Part shown: positions 1 through 7,256 of the stretch, one piece after another
How the letters are laid out: the number at the start of each line of letters is the position of its first letter
Position numbering within the stretch: position 1 is the first letter of the stretch
DNA from: Episyrphus balteatus
Taxonomy: Eukaryota > Arthropoda > Insecta > Diptera > Syrphidae
Length of the DNA stretch: 64,000 bases
Direction: 5' to 3'
Assembly: GCF_945859705.1 (NCBI RefSeq)
Contig: NC_079138.1
Coordinates: 3,844,001-3,908,000, forward strand
Made by a program: the position numbers and the translations under genes
Notes under the pieces: generated by a model
Databases searched by the model: none
Told to the model about the DNA's origin: nothing
What the model saw: only the letters and a program-made list of their open reading frames with translations

Positions 1-457
1 TCTTTTTATATGGTAAATATGAATTTAAAAACAAAATAAACTGCAAAAAATATGTCACTGTCAACATTTTTAGCATAAAAACTCTTGATAAGAATAATAA
101 AAATACAAAATTTCGTCTAAACTTATCTCACTACTGAGGTAACTTAGTGGTCACGTAATAAGCACTTGCATCTCTTTCAGTTACTTTGGAGCTATTCATT
201 TGTCTATAACTTATTCCCCCCAACCAAGGGCTATCAATTAAAAAAAAATTTACAATATAAGGTAAATTAGAGGATTACTGTTCCTCGTATGAGAGAAATT
301 CTTTGAGTTCGAAGAACTAGTTTTTTGCTCCGAAAACCAGCACGTAAGTAACGCCGAAGTTTCAGTCGAAAATAACTCACCTTAACAATTTAAAACGTCT
401 GTTGACTGGAAATAAACATGGATGTCAACTTAGCCCTCTTCTTTTTTCTTAGTTAAA
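1..457. other. AT-rich non-coding DNA, no gene seen
   Basis: I see no usable open reading frame and no recognisable domain here. A short stretch near 138-165 resembles a tRNA A-box (TAACTTAGTGG, one mismatch to the usual TRGCNNAGTGG). No B-box lies at the right distance, so I do not call a tRNA gene or SINE. The rest is low-complexity A/T sequence. Confidence 0.6.
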
Positions 458-582
458 CACATCAATTTTTTGATGATGAGGTTTTTTTTAGTAAAAAAAA
501 AACAAAGAAATATTTGGTCCCTATTAGGGATAAAATTTTAGTATTTTTGACTATACTAAAATTTAAAAAACTAAAAAAAAAA
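458..582. repeat. Nested AT-rich palindrome cluster
   Basis: Several inverted repeats sit within about 120 bp. CATCAA/TTGATG lies at 458-476. TCCCT/AGGGA with a 3-base loop lies at about 517-530. An 11-bp stem AAATTTTAGTA (533-543) pairs with TACTAAAATTT (554-564) across a 10-base loop. The T-run with TAG at 482-491 is the complement of the CTA plus A-run at 571-582. Together they form an imperfect palindrome of about 100 bp, which may be a degraded foldback or MITE remnant. The A/T bias makes chance pairing easier, so confidence is modest. Confidence 0.4.
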
Positions 583-771
583 AATATAAAATTAACACAC
601 ACAAGTTTTTGCCGTAAGAACTTAATGCTGTCTACTGTACTGCAAAAGCGGAAACTACCCCTGCCCTAGGCCACTGTGTCCCTGAGTGACGGTTGCAGTT
701 ACGAAACTGAACAGCATTTTATTCTTGATGGGTTGTGTGCACAGGCATTAATGACCACCTTGTTTACTTAC

Positions 772-811
772 CACATATTCCATGATTGTGTCGCGTCGGT
801 CTTCAAGAATG
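772..811 (-). other. Candidate small exon, minus strand (unverified)
   Basis: On the minus strand a pyrimidine-rich acceptor-like sequence ending CCTTTTGCAG (about 812-821) is followed by 40 bases. A near-consensus donor GTAAGT comes next (complement of 766-771). One frame through the 40 bases reads ILEDRRDTIMEYV, which is open and has unbiased composition, unlike the K/F/N-rich chance frames around it. A minus-strand AATAAA occurs downstream near 720. I do not recognise the peptide. It could equally be a fragment of a dead gene or a chance match to splice consensus. No neighbouring exon is identified. Confidence 0.2.
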
Positions 812-1150
812 CTGCAAAAGGTGTTAAGTATAGTTTAAACAATGCATCCTGATTTTGATGTTTTTTTTTGTTATTGTTTGTGTTGTTACATGAAAATGCC
901 GGCAGGCAGGCGGGTGCGTCTGCAGCGGTGTTGCGATAGATAAATTTTGTGTACATACAAAATAAAATAATGAACAAAATTCCAAATCTGAACGTTGACG
1001 TTTCAGTTTGAAATTTTTTTCATACAATTAATTACCTTACCGCTACCGCATATCTTTACGGTGGGGTCAATTCTTTATGGTCGTAGTGACCTTGACTACT
1101 ATAACAGTTTTGCTTCTATTTAGTTAAAAAGTGTAGATTCTGTTAGGCTT

Positions 1151-1187
1151 TATAAAAGCAAAATTTGTGTTTTTAGGACATTCATTC
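1151..1187 (+). promoter_or_regulatory. Weak candidate core promoter (TATA + Inr)
   Basis: TATAAAAG (1151-1158) is followed by TCATTC (1182-1187), which fits the arthropod initiator TCA(G/T)TY. The TATA start lies 33 bases upstream of the initiator A, close to the usual spacing. No open frame follows, and a transcript from here would run straight into the repeat-filled transposon at 1254. In AT-rich DNA a TATA word is cheap, so this is only a candidate. Confidence 0.18.
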
Positions 1188-1245
1188 ACTTCCTTACGTC
1201 TTCTTTGGAAAGGATTAATAGTTCCATATTATATGGAATAAATAT

Positions 1246-1253
1246 CCTCTAAT
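1246..1253. repeat. Left target-site duplication of the hAT-like element
   Basis: CCTCTAAT lies directly outside the left terminal inverted repeat. The right flank has GCTCTAAT (2980-2987), a 7/8 match, with one extra base between it and the terminal repeat. hAT elements typically make 8-bp duplications. Confidence 0.5.
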
Positions 1254-1330
1254 TAGTGATGGGAACTATCGAATAAAAACTATCAAACTATCGATAGTTG
1301 TAAAATATTCATTCATTCGATAGTTTTAAA

Positions 1331-1467
1331 TCATTCATTCATTCATTCATTCATTCATTCATTCATTCATTCATTCATTCATTCATTCATTCATTCATTC
1401 ATTCATTCATTCATTCATTCATTCATTCATTCATTCATTCATTCATTCATTCATTCATTCATTCATT
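1331..1467 (+). repeat. (ATTC)n microsatellite, about 34 uninterrupted units
   Basis: About 137 bases of perfect TCAT/ATTC tetranucleotide repeat with no interruption, inside the hAT-like element. The same ATTC word is a constituent of the adjoining minisatellite unit (CATTCGATAG). The perfect run therefore probably arose by slippage from the neighbouring repeat. Its purity suggests recent expansion and likely length polymorphism. Confidence 0.97.
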
Positions 1468-1479
1468 TAGTTACTATTT

Positions 1480-2935
1480 TCATTCGATAGTTTTTTCATT
1501 CGAATAGTTTTTCAAACGATATTTTTTTTTATTCGATAGTTTTTTCATTCGAAAAGGTTTTTTCAAACGATAGTTCTTTTCATTTGAATAGTTTTTTTCA
1601 TTCGATAGTTTTTTCATTCGAATAGTTTTTCAAACGATAGTTTTTTTTTATTCGATAGTTTTTTCATTCGAAAAGGTTTTTTCAAACGATAGTTCTCTTC
1701 ATTTGAATAGTTTTTTTTATTCGATAGTTTTTTGATTCGAATAGTTTTTCAAACGATAGTTTTTTTTTATTCGATAGTTTTTTCATTTGAAAAGGTTTTT
1801 TCAAACGATAGTTTTTTTTCATTTGAATAGTTTTTTTATTCGATAGTTTTTTCATTCGAAAAGGTTTTTTCATTCAAATAGTTTTTTTATACGATAGTTT
1901 TTTCGTTTGAATAGTTTTTTTATTCGATAGTTTTTTCATTCGAATAGTTTTTTTTATTCAATAGTTGTTTCATTCGAAAAGGTTTTTTCATTCAAATAGT
2001 TTTTTTATACTATAGTTTCTTCGTTTGAATAGTTTTTTTATTCGATAGTTTTTTCATTTGAATAGTTTTATTTATTCGATAGTTTTTTCATTCGAAAAGG
2101 TTTTTTCATTCAAATAGTTTTTTTATACGATAGTTTTTTCGTTTGAATAGTTTTTTTATTCGATAGTTTTTTAATTCGAATAGTTTTTTCAAACGATAGT
2201 TTTTTTCATTTGAATAGTTTTTTAATTCGAATAGTTTTTTTAAACGATAGTTTTTTTTCATTTGAATAGTTTTTTTTATTCGATAGTTTTTTCATTCGAA
2301 AAGTTTTTTCAAACGATAGTTTTTTTTTCATTTGAATAGTTTTTTTTTTATTCGATAGTTGTTTCATTCGAAAAGGTTTTTTCATTCAAATAGTTTTTTT
2401 CAAACGATAGTTTTTTCATTCGAAAAGTTTTTTTAAACGATAGTTTTTTCATTTGAATAGTTTTTTTATTCGATAGTTTTTTCATTCGAATAGTTTTTTC
2501 AAACGATAGTTTTTTTTTCATTTGAATAGTTTTTTTTAAACGATAGTTTTTTCATTCAAATAGTTTTTTTATGCGATAGTTTTTTCATTTGAATAGTTTT
2601 TTATTCGATAGTTTTTTAATTCGAATAGTTTTTTCAAACGATAGTTTTTTTTTCATTTGAATAGTTTTTTAATTCGAATAGTTTTTTTAAACGATAGTTT
2701 TTTTTCATTTGAATAGTTTTTTTATTCGATAGTTTTTTCATTCAAATAGTTTTTATACGATAGTTTTTTTCATTCGAATAGCTTTTCATTCAAATAGTTT
2801 TTTTTAAACCATAGTTTTTCATTCGAATAGTTGTTTTATTTGATAGTTTATTCGATAGTTTTTATTTGATAGTTTTTATTCGATAGTTTTTATTTGTCAG
2901 GTTTTATTCGATTTAATGAATGAACTATTCGATAG
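1480..2935. repeat. Degenerate TTCGATAG/TTCGAATAG minisatellite
   Basis: About 1.4 kb of short modules of roughly 14-17 bp. Each has a core such as TTCGATAG, TTCGAATAG, AAACGATAG or TTTGAATAG, followed by a T-run of 5-9 bases, in shifting order. Larger composites of two to four modules recur. The many CGATA words resemble the binding core known for the Drosophila insulator protein BEAF-32 and part of the DREF site TATCGATA; binding here is only a hypothesis. A Lys-rich minus-strand frame at 1682-1873 is a translation artefact of the repeat. Confidence 0.92.
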
Positions 2936-2979
2936 TTCAAATCATTCAGTTACTAACTATCTATAGTTCCCATCACTAC

Positions 2980-2987
2980 GCTCTAAT
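2980..2987. repeat. Right target-site duplication of the hAT-like element
   Basis: GCTCTAAT matches CCTCTAAT on the left flank at 7 of 8 positions. One C (2979) separates it from the terminal CATCACTA, so either the element end or the duplication has picked up a mutation. Confidence 0.45.
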
Positions 2988-3834
2988 CCAATAACACTTA
3001 ATAAGAATATTTATCGGAGTGTTAGAGTGCACTTCTTATAGATGCAATAGGATTGAAAAACGTCACCTTTGGAGTCTTATAGAAGTTTTGCACCATTTAA
3101 TTTATCTGAAACCCCATACATTTCATTTTTTCAGGGGCCCAAAAATGATCCGAGCATATTCTGAATTATGTATGTTAACCTCGAATTTTGTCAGTTAAAA
3201 TACCTAATTTTTAGACTCATAATTGACAAAACTAAAAAGGTGAAGTTTTTGTAGATTTAAGTGATAAAATTTTAATTCAAATGAAACAGTTGATTTGATT
3301 GTTTGGCAAAACACAAATATTGATGAATAAAATGCATTGTGAATTTTTATTTTTGTTCACCTTGACAAATTGGTGGTAGCTTGCAATGGTATCTTGCGAT
3401 AATGTTGTTTGGCCAGGAAGTATCTCTTCAAGAATTCTTTATTTCATCAAACTAAACGACTTTGCTAGGTCGCATGTATTTGCTCTTAAAAAAAAAATTT
3501 GTAAATACGAGAATATATACGAAATACGAGTATATTTTAGATAAAAGGTGTGTTTTCTATTATGGCAGTAAATAAAAGTTTTGGGAAGATTTTAGAATTC
3601 AATAGGTTATAACTTTCGACCAAGAGCAGATAGAAATTTTATTAAACTTTCATGAGCATTCTGATACAATTACCTTTCATTTGGTATATCACACATAACG
3701 ATAGACTAACTACAAGCTACACAATGTTAATTCAAGAAACTTGCTAAAAACCTGAAAACACCAGTGGAGATCTGTTGCCCCCCGAACAGCCACCAGTGTG
3801 GGAAGTACCGTTATCTCAGTCTAGAAATTCGACA
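2988..3834. other. AT-rich spacer, no gene seen
   Basis: There is no open frame of note and no clear repeat boundary. A small cluster of ATACGAG-like words sits near 3505-3535. An acceptor-like TTTTTTCAG at about 3127-3135 has no coding frame after it. The 3590-3715 part vaguely resembles the two-copy repeat that follows and may be a more decayed third unit. Confidence 0.5.
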
Positions 3835-4195
3835 TGGTTGACTTTAAAAAATTCTAACTTCTCTTATAGGCATCTTTGAAATGAGATTGATACGTTATAT
3901 GAAAGGTGAAATAATAAGCTTTCACATGGTATAAAATAGGTTGGCAAACAAAAAAATTGCTTCCATAGCGTGAAGACATAAAAATAAATATTTTTTTTTT
4001 GCTTTTTTTAATGTAATTTGACCGAGTTCAAAAAATTCTAGCTCTTTTTGTAGATGTCTCATAGACCTGATCGACAAGACAATAAGCGTTCAGATGGTAT
4101 AAAATTTTGTATAGGTTGTTAGGGAAAAAAATAGAATTAATGACGTGAGAAGATAAAAATTCATGTTTTTTTTTTTAGCTATTTTTGATGAAAAT
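3835..4195. repeat. Diverged two-copy tandem repeat, about 180 bp unit
   Basis: Two successive stretches share the same order of words: AAAAAATTCTA near 3846 and 4030, then a GTAGATG/ATAGGCATC-like word, a CAGATGGTATAAAA/CACATGGTATAAAA word, a GTGA-GAAGA(C/T)A word, and a long T-run. The offset is about 176-184 bases with many substitutions and indels. The boundaries are approximate. It is non-coding in all frames. Confidence 0.55.
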
Positions 4196-4646
4196 GATTG
4201 TTTTCAATAAATTATTTTTATACTTTTTGCGCATTGTAAAAATTTAAAAATTGTTTTATAACGGCAAATCACTTTAAACTAACGATGTTCTACTTTGATT
4301 TTAAAATTTTCGTCTTCAACGCAAAATCATTCCAAAAAATAGTTGAATTAATGTGGTTTTCGTTGATTTTAATTTGTTTTTTCCCTGAGTGTGGGAGATG
4401 GCATTCACTTTTAACGGAATCAATGCAATAATTGTCATCTAGATCGTCGGTACTAGTTTATCTATTCTTGAGTAAACTACAACTTCCAAAGGAAGTAAAA
4501 CAAAAAACGACAACGAACAAAGTAGAAATATGGCTCCGGAATACTGCAATTAGTAGCTTATCAACATTTAAAAGTGGCAGAAATGTCCTTTTTACCAAAT
4601 CTAGATTTTGGGTAAAAACTTTCAAATCTCATCGAAATGTACCTAC
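4196..4646. other. Spacer with one unsupported short ORF
   Basis: A plus-strand frame of 79 codons (4432-4671) is open, but it has no recognisable domain. Its last codons run into the terminal inverted repeat of the transposon at 4655. It is therefore not a conserved gene in its present form, and I regard it as a chance frame. Confidence 0.5.
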
Positions 4647-4654
4647 TAATTTTC
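4647..4654. repeat. Left 8-bp target-site duplication
   Basis: TAATTTTC, repeated exactly at 5054-5061 on the other side of the element at 4655-5053. Confidence 0.7.
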
Positions 4655-5053
4655 ATGATCCTGAACTTTGAAGACAATTTGTCTGCTGAGGTTTGGACAG
4701 CCACCAAAGTCGCAAAACTCGTCTGATTTTGAAAAATTAAACGCCAATCGCTTCGTTAAATTAAAATCTAGGGGCGATATTTTTTTAGTTTTTTTTTTTA
4801 TTTGTCTTAACAAAAAACGCAAAAAAAACGCAAAAAACACCAAAAAATTAATTTAAAAATTTTTGGACTTTCGTCACCACTGTTGTAATAATGGACCCAT
4901 TTTTAAGAAATAAATGGCAATCACTTTGATTAATCAAAATCTATGGGCGATATTTTTTAGTTTTTTTTTTTTATTTGTCAAAACTAAAAAGTTATGACCA
5001 AAAAACGCAAAAAACACCAAACATTTATTATTGTCTGCAAAGTTCAGGATCAT
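4655..5053. mobile_element. 399-bp non-autonomous DNA transposon (MITE) with 24-bp TIRs
   Basis: The left end starts ATGATCCTGAACTTTG (4655-4678) and the right end (5030-5053) is its reverse complement, with one mismatch in 24. Perfect 8-bp direct repeats TAATTTTC flank it on both sides, which supports a genuine insertion. The interior has no transposase. It is dominated by a direct duplication of about 110 bp. An 8-bp duplication is compatible with hAT and a few other superfamilies, but the terminal bases are not the usual hAT CA/TA start, so I leave the superfamily open. Confidence 0.75.
4739..5020 (+). repeat. Internal direct duplication inside the 399-bp element
   Basis: The segment at 4739-4848 (with GGGGCGATATTTTTTTAG, a T-run, TTATTTGTC and AACGCAAAAAACACCAAA) is repeated with divergence at 4912-5020. 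The separation is about 175 bases. Both copies end in the same ACGCAAAAAACACCAAA word. The element therefore consists mostly of two copies of one module between short inverted ends. Confidence 0.75.
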
Positions 5054-5061
5054 TAATTTTC
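5054..5061. repeat. Right 8-bp target-site duplication
   Basis: TAATTTTC, identical to 4647-4654. Confidence 0.7.
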
Positions 5062-5198
5062 CCATTAATTTCTTAAATCTTGCAGTATTGTAAATTTGAA
5101 CAAAATAAAATTTTTTTTACGATTGCAAAACTTATCATAAAATTTGTACTTGCAAACTTATATGTATGTAAACTATACGTACACATCATTGCGCAGTT
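5062..5198. other. Short AT-rich spacer
   Basis: I see nothing recognisable in this stretch, only A/T-rich sequence between the MITE and the LTR-like segment. Confidence 0.5.
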
Positions 5199-5338
5199 TG
5201 TGGAGGAGAACAATCCAGGGCATTGTAGTTGTCACCTTTGCTTATCTAAGACTTAGACCTTTATATTGTACAAATAATAAACTCTATGTTTTCTCAGGCA
5301 TCATTGTTGTACCTCTACCCTATCCCTATAGAGCAACA
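5199..5338 (+). mobile_element. Possible solo LTR of a copia-like retrotransposon
   Basis: A 140-bp block begins TGTGGAGG and ends GAGCAACA, giving the TG...CA form of an LTR. It carries AATAAA at 5276-5281 and a C/T-rich 3' third (CCTCTACCCTATCCC). This layout is typical of short Ty1/copia-type LTRs. I see no matching target duplication, no second LTR and no internal region. It may instead be a fragment of a transcript 3' end. Confidence 0.25.
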
Positions 5339-5898
5339 TATTTTTCATTCTTTTCTTTTCCTTTTTTTTTTTTTGGTTTGCACGACACCATCTAAAATTA
5401 CACTACTGGAGGTAATTAATATCTTATTTTGTTTGCTCTCGGATTTTGAGTTTTTTTTTTCTTGTATGTTTTTATTGTCCCACCTTGGATTTGAATTTAA
5501 ACCTCTCAAGCATTTAAGGCCTCGACAATACGATATAGTAGAACTTCCGGAAGAAGTCACATTTCACCTTGAAAAATGGTTTGAGTTTATAATTCTTTTT
5601 TGCACGATGCGTTTGTTTGTTTGAATAACGCCATAGACTTTAATGTTATTCTTTCTTCTTATTAACATGTTAGGTCTAAAAAAGAACGAAAATTAAGAAA
5701 AATAATAAAACATACTTCCTTGAGGCACGGGTAGATAGGTAATTTACTAAGAGGAATTCTGGTTAACAAAATCATTTACAACATGCACTTTTTGCACTTT
5801 TCCATGTAAAGTTTGTTATATTCAAGAATAACAAATTTTGTCATTTTGATAAACCTAGCTTCTATCATCCATGTTATGATTTTCTACTGTTAAATGGA
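5339..5898. other. Spacer, no gene seen
   Basis: Open frames of 83-112 codons cross parts of this stretch, but they are Phe/Leu/Ser-rich translations of T-runs without recognisable domains. No repeat structure stands out. Confidence 0.5.
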
Positions 5899-6242
5899 TC
5901 ACAACAAAAACATTGCTGTTAAAAAAAGAGCCAAGTTCTCCTATGTTGAAATTATGCTGGCACAAAAAGTACTGAGATGTAAAAGTGTACCAAGTTCTAA
6001 AGTTTGGGCTCAAATTCGTATCAATAAACTTTGATTGTTCTCCTGGCAATTTTTTCTTTTTATTACCGATTTTAAAAGTTATTTTTAAAATTGCCAAGTA
6101 AACAATCAAAATTTTATTGATACGAATTTGAACCCAAACTTTAGAACTTGGTACACTTTTACATCTCAGTACTTTTTGTGCCAGCATAATTTCAACATAG
6201 GAGAACTTGGCTCTTTTTTTAACAGCAATGTTTTTGTTGTGA
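5899..6242. repeat. Foldback: 156-bp inverted arms with 32-bp loop
   Basis: Left arm 5899-6054 and right arm 6087-6242 are near-perfect reverse complements. Both begin TCACAACAAAAACATTGCTG when read inward. They differ by a few substitutions and by small indels near the inner end, around the AATAAA(ATT)TTGATTGTT word. The loop is 6055-6086. If transcribed, this would fold into a long hairpin. No clear target duplication flanks it, so it may be a foldback transposon or a head-to-head duplication. Minus-strand ORFs at 5855-6187 and 6166-6348 are by-products. Confidence 0.9.
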
Positions 6243-6259
6243 TTTCACTACTTTTTGCA

Positions 6260-6900
6260 AGGCATGGCTGTAGAATATAAAATATCTTTATTTGATGAAA
6301 ATTCAGTGAAAATGGGTGGTTGCCACGCCCCCTGCCTGAAATTCTCAAACTTTAAATTTTTTCCTTTGTGTAAACTACCAGCTCCACCATTCTACCAAAT
6401 TTCAAGATTCTACGACATACAGAAGTGCTCTTTAATATTTGATGAAAATTCAGCGGGAATGGGCGGTTGCCACGCCCCCTGGCTGAAATTCTCAAACTTT
6501 AATTTTTTTCCTTTGTGTAAACTACCAGCTCCACCATTCTACCAAATTTCAAGATTCTACGACAATCAGAAGTGCTCTATAATAATTTATGAAAATTCAG
6601 CGGAAATGGGCGGTTGCCACGCCCCCTGGCTGAAATTCTCAAACTTTAATTTTTTTCCTTTGTGTAAACTACCAGCTCCACCATTCTACCAAATTTCAAG
6701 ATTCTACGATAATCAGCAGTGCTCTATAATAATTTATGAAAATTCAGCGGAAATGGGCGGATGCCACGCCCATTGAATTGAAAATCTCAAATTTTCGATT
6801 TTTTCCTTTGTATACACCACAAGTCCTATCACCGTGTAAAATTTCAAGTTTCTACGATATCGGGAAGTTCTCCATAATTTTGATGATCTGTCAGTGAGTC
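6260..6900 (+). repeat. 147-bp tandem repeat, about 4.3 copies
   Basis: The word GAAAATTCAG starts copies at 6297, 6444, 6591 and 6738, each exactly 147 bases apart. A decayed fifth start (GATGATCTGTCAG) at 6882 keeps the phase. Every copy has a GC-rich hairpin GGGCG-GTTGCCA-CGCCC (6314-6330 with a GGGTG variant, 6461-6477, 6608-6624, 6755-6771). The middle copies are most alike; copy 4 diverges after its hairpin. Because 147 is divisible by 3, one plus frame (6255-6776) stays open for 173 codons with a 49-residue period. It has Cys-His-Ala-Pro and aromatic clusters but no domain I recognise, and I do not call it a gene. Confidence 0.95.
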
Positions 6901-6912
6901 AGTGAGTCAGTT
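6886..6912 (+). repeat. Octamer repeat GTCAGTGA x3
   Basis: Three head-to-tail copies of GTCAGTGA, the last degenerate (GTCAGTTA), directly after the last 147-bp unit and marking the end of that array. Confidence 0.85.
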
Positions 6913-7071
6913 ACGGTTTTTGCGATTTTTGAAGCCCTATATCTCAAAAACTACTCATCGTAGGAGGCTGAAATTTTTTGAGGTGTAGTGAGTTTGAAAT
7001 TTCTAGCATCTTTGGTGTGGAAGTTAGAGGGGGGTCGAAAAAGGCCTGAGTTGTTTCCTGTAAATAAGGGT
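6913..7071. other. Tail region of the 147-bp repeat element
   Basis: This stretch is less A/T-rich than its surroundings and has no long open frame. It connects the 147-bp repeats to the hairpin cluster and probably belongs to the same element. I recognise no domain or RNA. Confidence 0.4.
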
Positions 7072-7146
7072 GTAGTGCCAAAGTTGCTGGAGAACTCGGC
7101 TGGGCACTACCGTGCCCCTTGATATTAGTAGGGGTATGTGAACCCC
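7072..7146 (+). other. Cluster of alternative GC-rich hairpins
   Basis: GTAGTGCC (7072-7079) can pair with GGCACTAC (7103-7110). GGGCAC (7102-7107) can instead pair with GTGCCC (7112-7117) across a 4-base loop TACC, so the two stems exclude each other. A third stem, GGGGT/ACCCC, follows at 7131-7146. Rolling-circle Helitron/Helentron elements carry a short hairpin close to the 3' end, and this cluster sits downstream of internal tandem repeats as in some fly elements of that type. The expected CTRR end is not exact (TTAGT after the hairpin). The assignment is tentative; the stems themselves are plain in the sequence. Confidence 0.55.
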
Positions 7147-7256
7147 AAATGTTATTTTTTTTTCAAACCTATCTGGTTTGTTTGCCCAAGGTTAGCCCAG
7201 ACTAAACGACCATTTATTTTCGTAAACCCAACTATAATTTGTTACAAAGGCCAACT
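7147..7256. other. Short spacer
   Basis: No gene is seen. A small direct repeat CCAACTATA(A/G)TTT occurs at about 7228 and 7252, at the edge of the next inverted-repeat element. Confidence 0.5.

Larger units (their letters stand above)
585..1245. other. Non-repetitive spacer with locally higher GC
   Basis: This is the part of the window that looks most like ordinary single-copy DNA. It has GC-richer patches at about 640-700 and 898-940. Minus-strand open frames of 63-69 codons overlap here, but none has recognisable domains and they are probably chance frames. Two weak sites inside it are listed separately: a candidate exon at 772-811 and a candidate core promoter at 1151-1187. Confidence 0.5.
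1254..2978. mobile_element. hAT-like non-autonomous transposon filled with minisatellite
   Basis: The left end begins TAGTGATGGGAACTAT and the right end finishes with its exact complement, ATAGTTCCCATCACTA, giving 16-bp perfect terminal inverted repeats. The TAGTGATGGG start agrees with the general form of hAT ends. The flanks carry an imperfect 8-bp duplication (1246-1253 and 2980-2987). Both subterminal zones carry ACTATCGA-type words; the left has the palindrome ACTATCGATAGT at about 1288-1299. There is no transposase: the interior is a tetranucleotide array followed by a minisatellite. I infer that an originally short MITE-like element grew by internal repeat expansion. The superfamily assignment rests on terminal form and duplication length only. 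Confidence 0.6.

Noticed and set aside
120..310. tRNA gene or tRNA-derived SINE head (A-box-like TAACTTAGTGG near 140, GAGTTCGAAG near 304)
   Set aside because: The B-box-like word is about 160 bases away, far beyond the usual 30-60, and no cloverleaf can be drawn.
1682..1873. Lys-rich 63-codon minus-strand ORF
   Set aside because: It is a translation of the TTCGATAG minisatellite and has no independent support.
3127..3140. Splice acceptor-like TTTTTTCAG
   Set aside because: No coding frame follows, and pyrimidine runs before CAG are common in this A/T-rich sequence.
4432..4671. 79-codon plus-strand ORF as a small gene
   Set aside because: It has no recognisable domain, and its end lies within a transposon terminal repeat, so the frame is accidental.
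5286..5624. 112-codon plus-strand ORF
   Set aside because: It is Phe/Leu-rich from T-runs, overlaps the LTR-like segment and has no homology signal that I can see.
5855..6348. Minus-strand ORFs of 110 and 60 codons
   Set aside because: They are read through the arms of the foldback; the inverted symmetry explains the related peptides.
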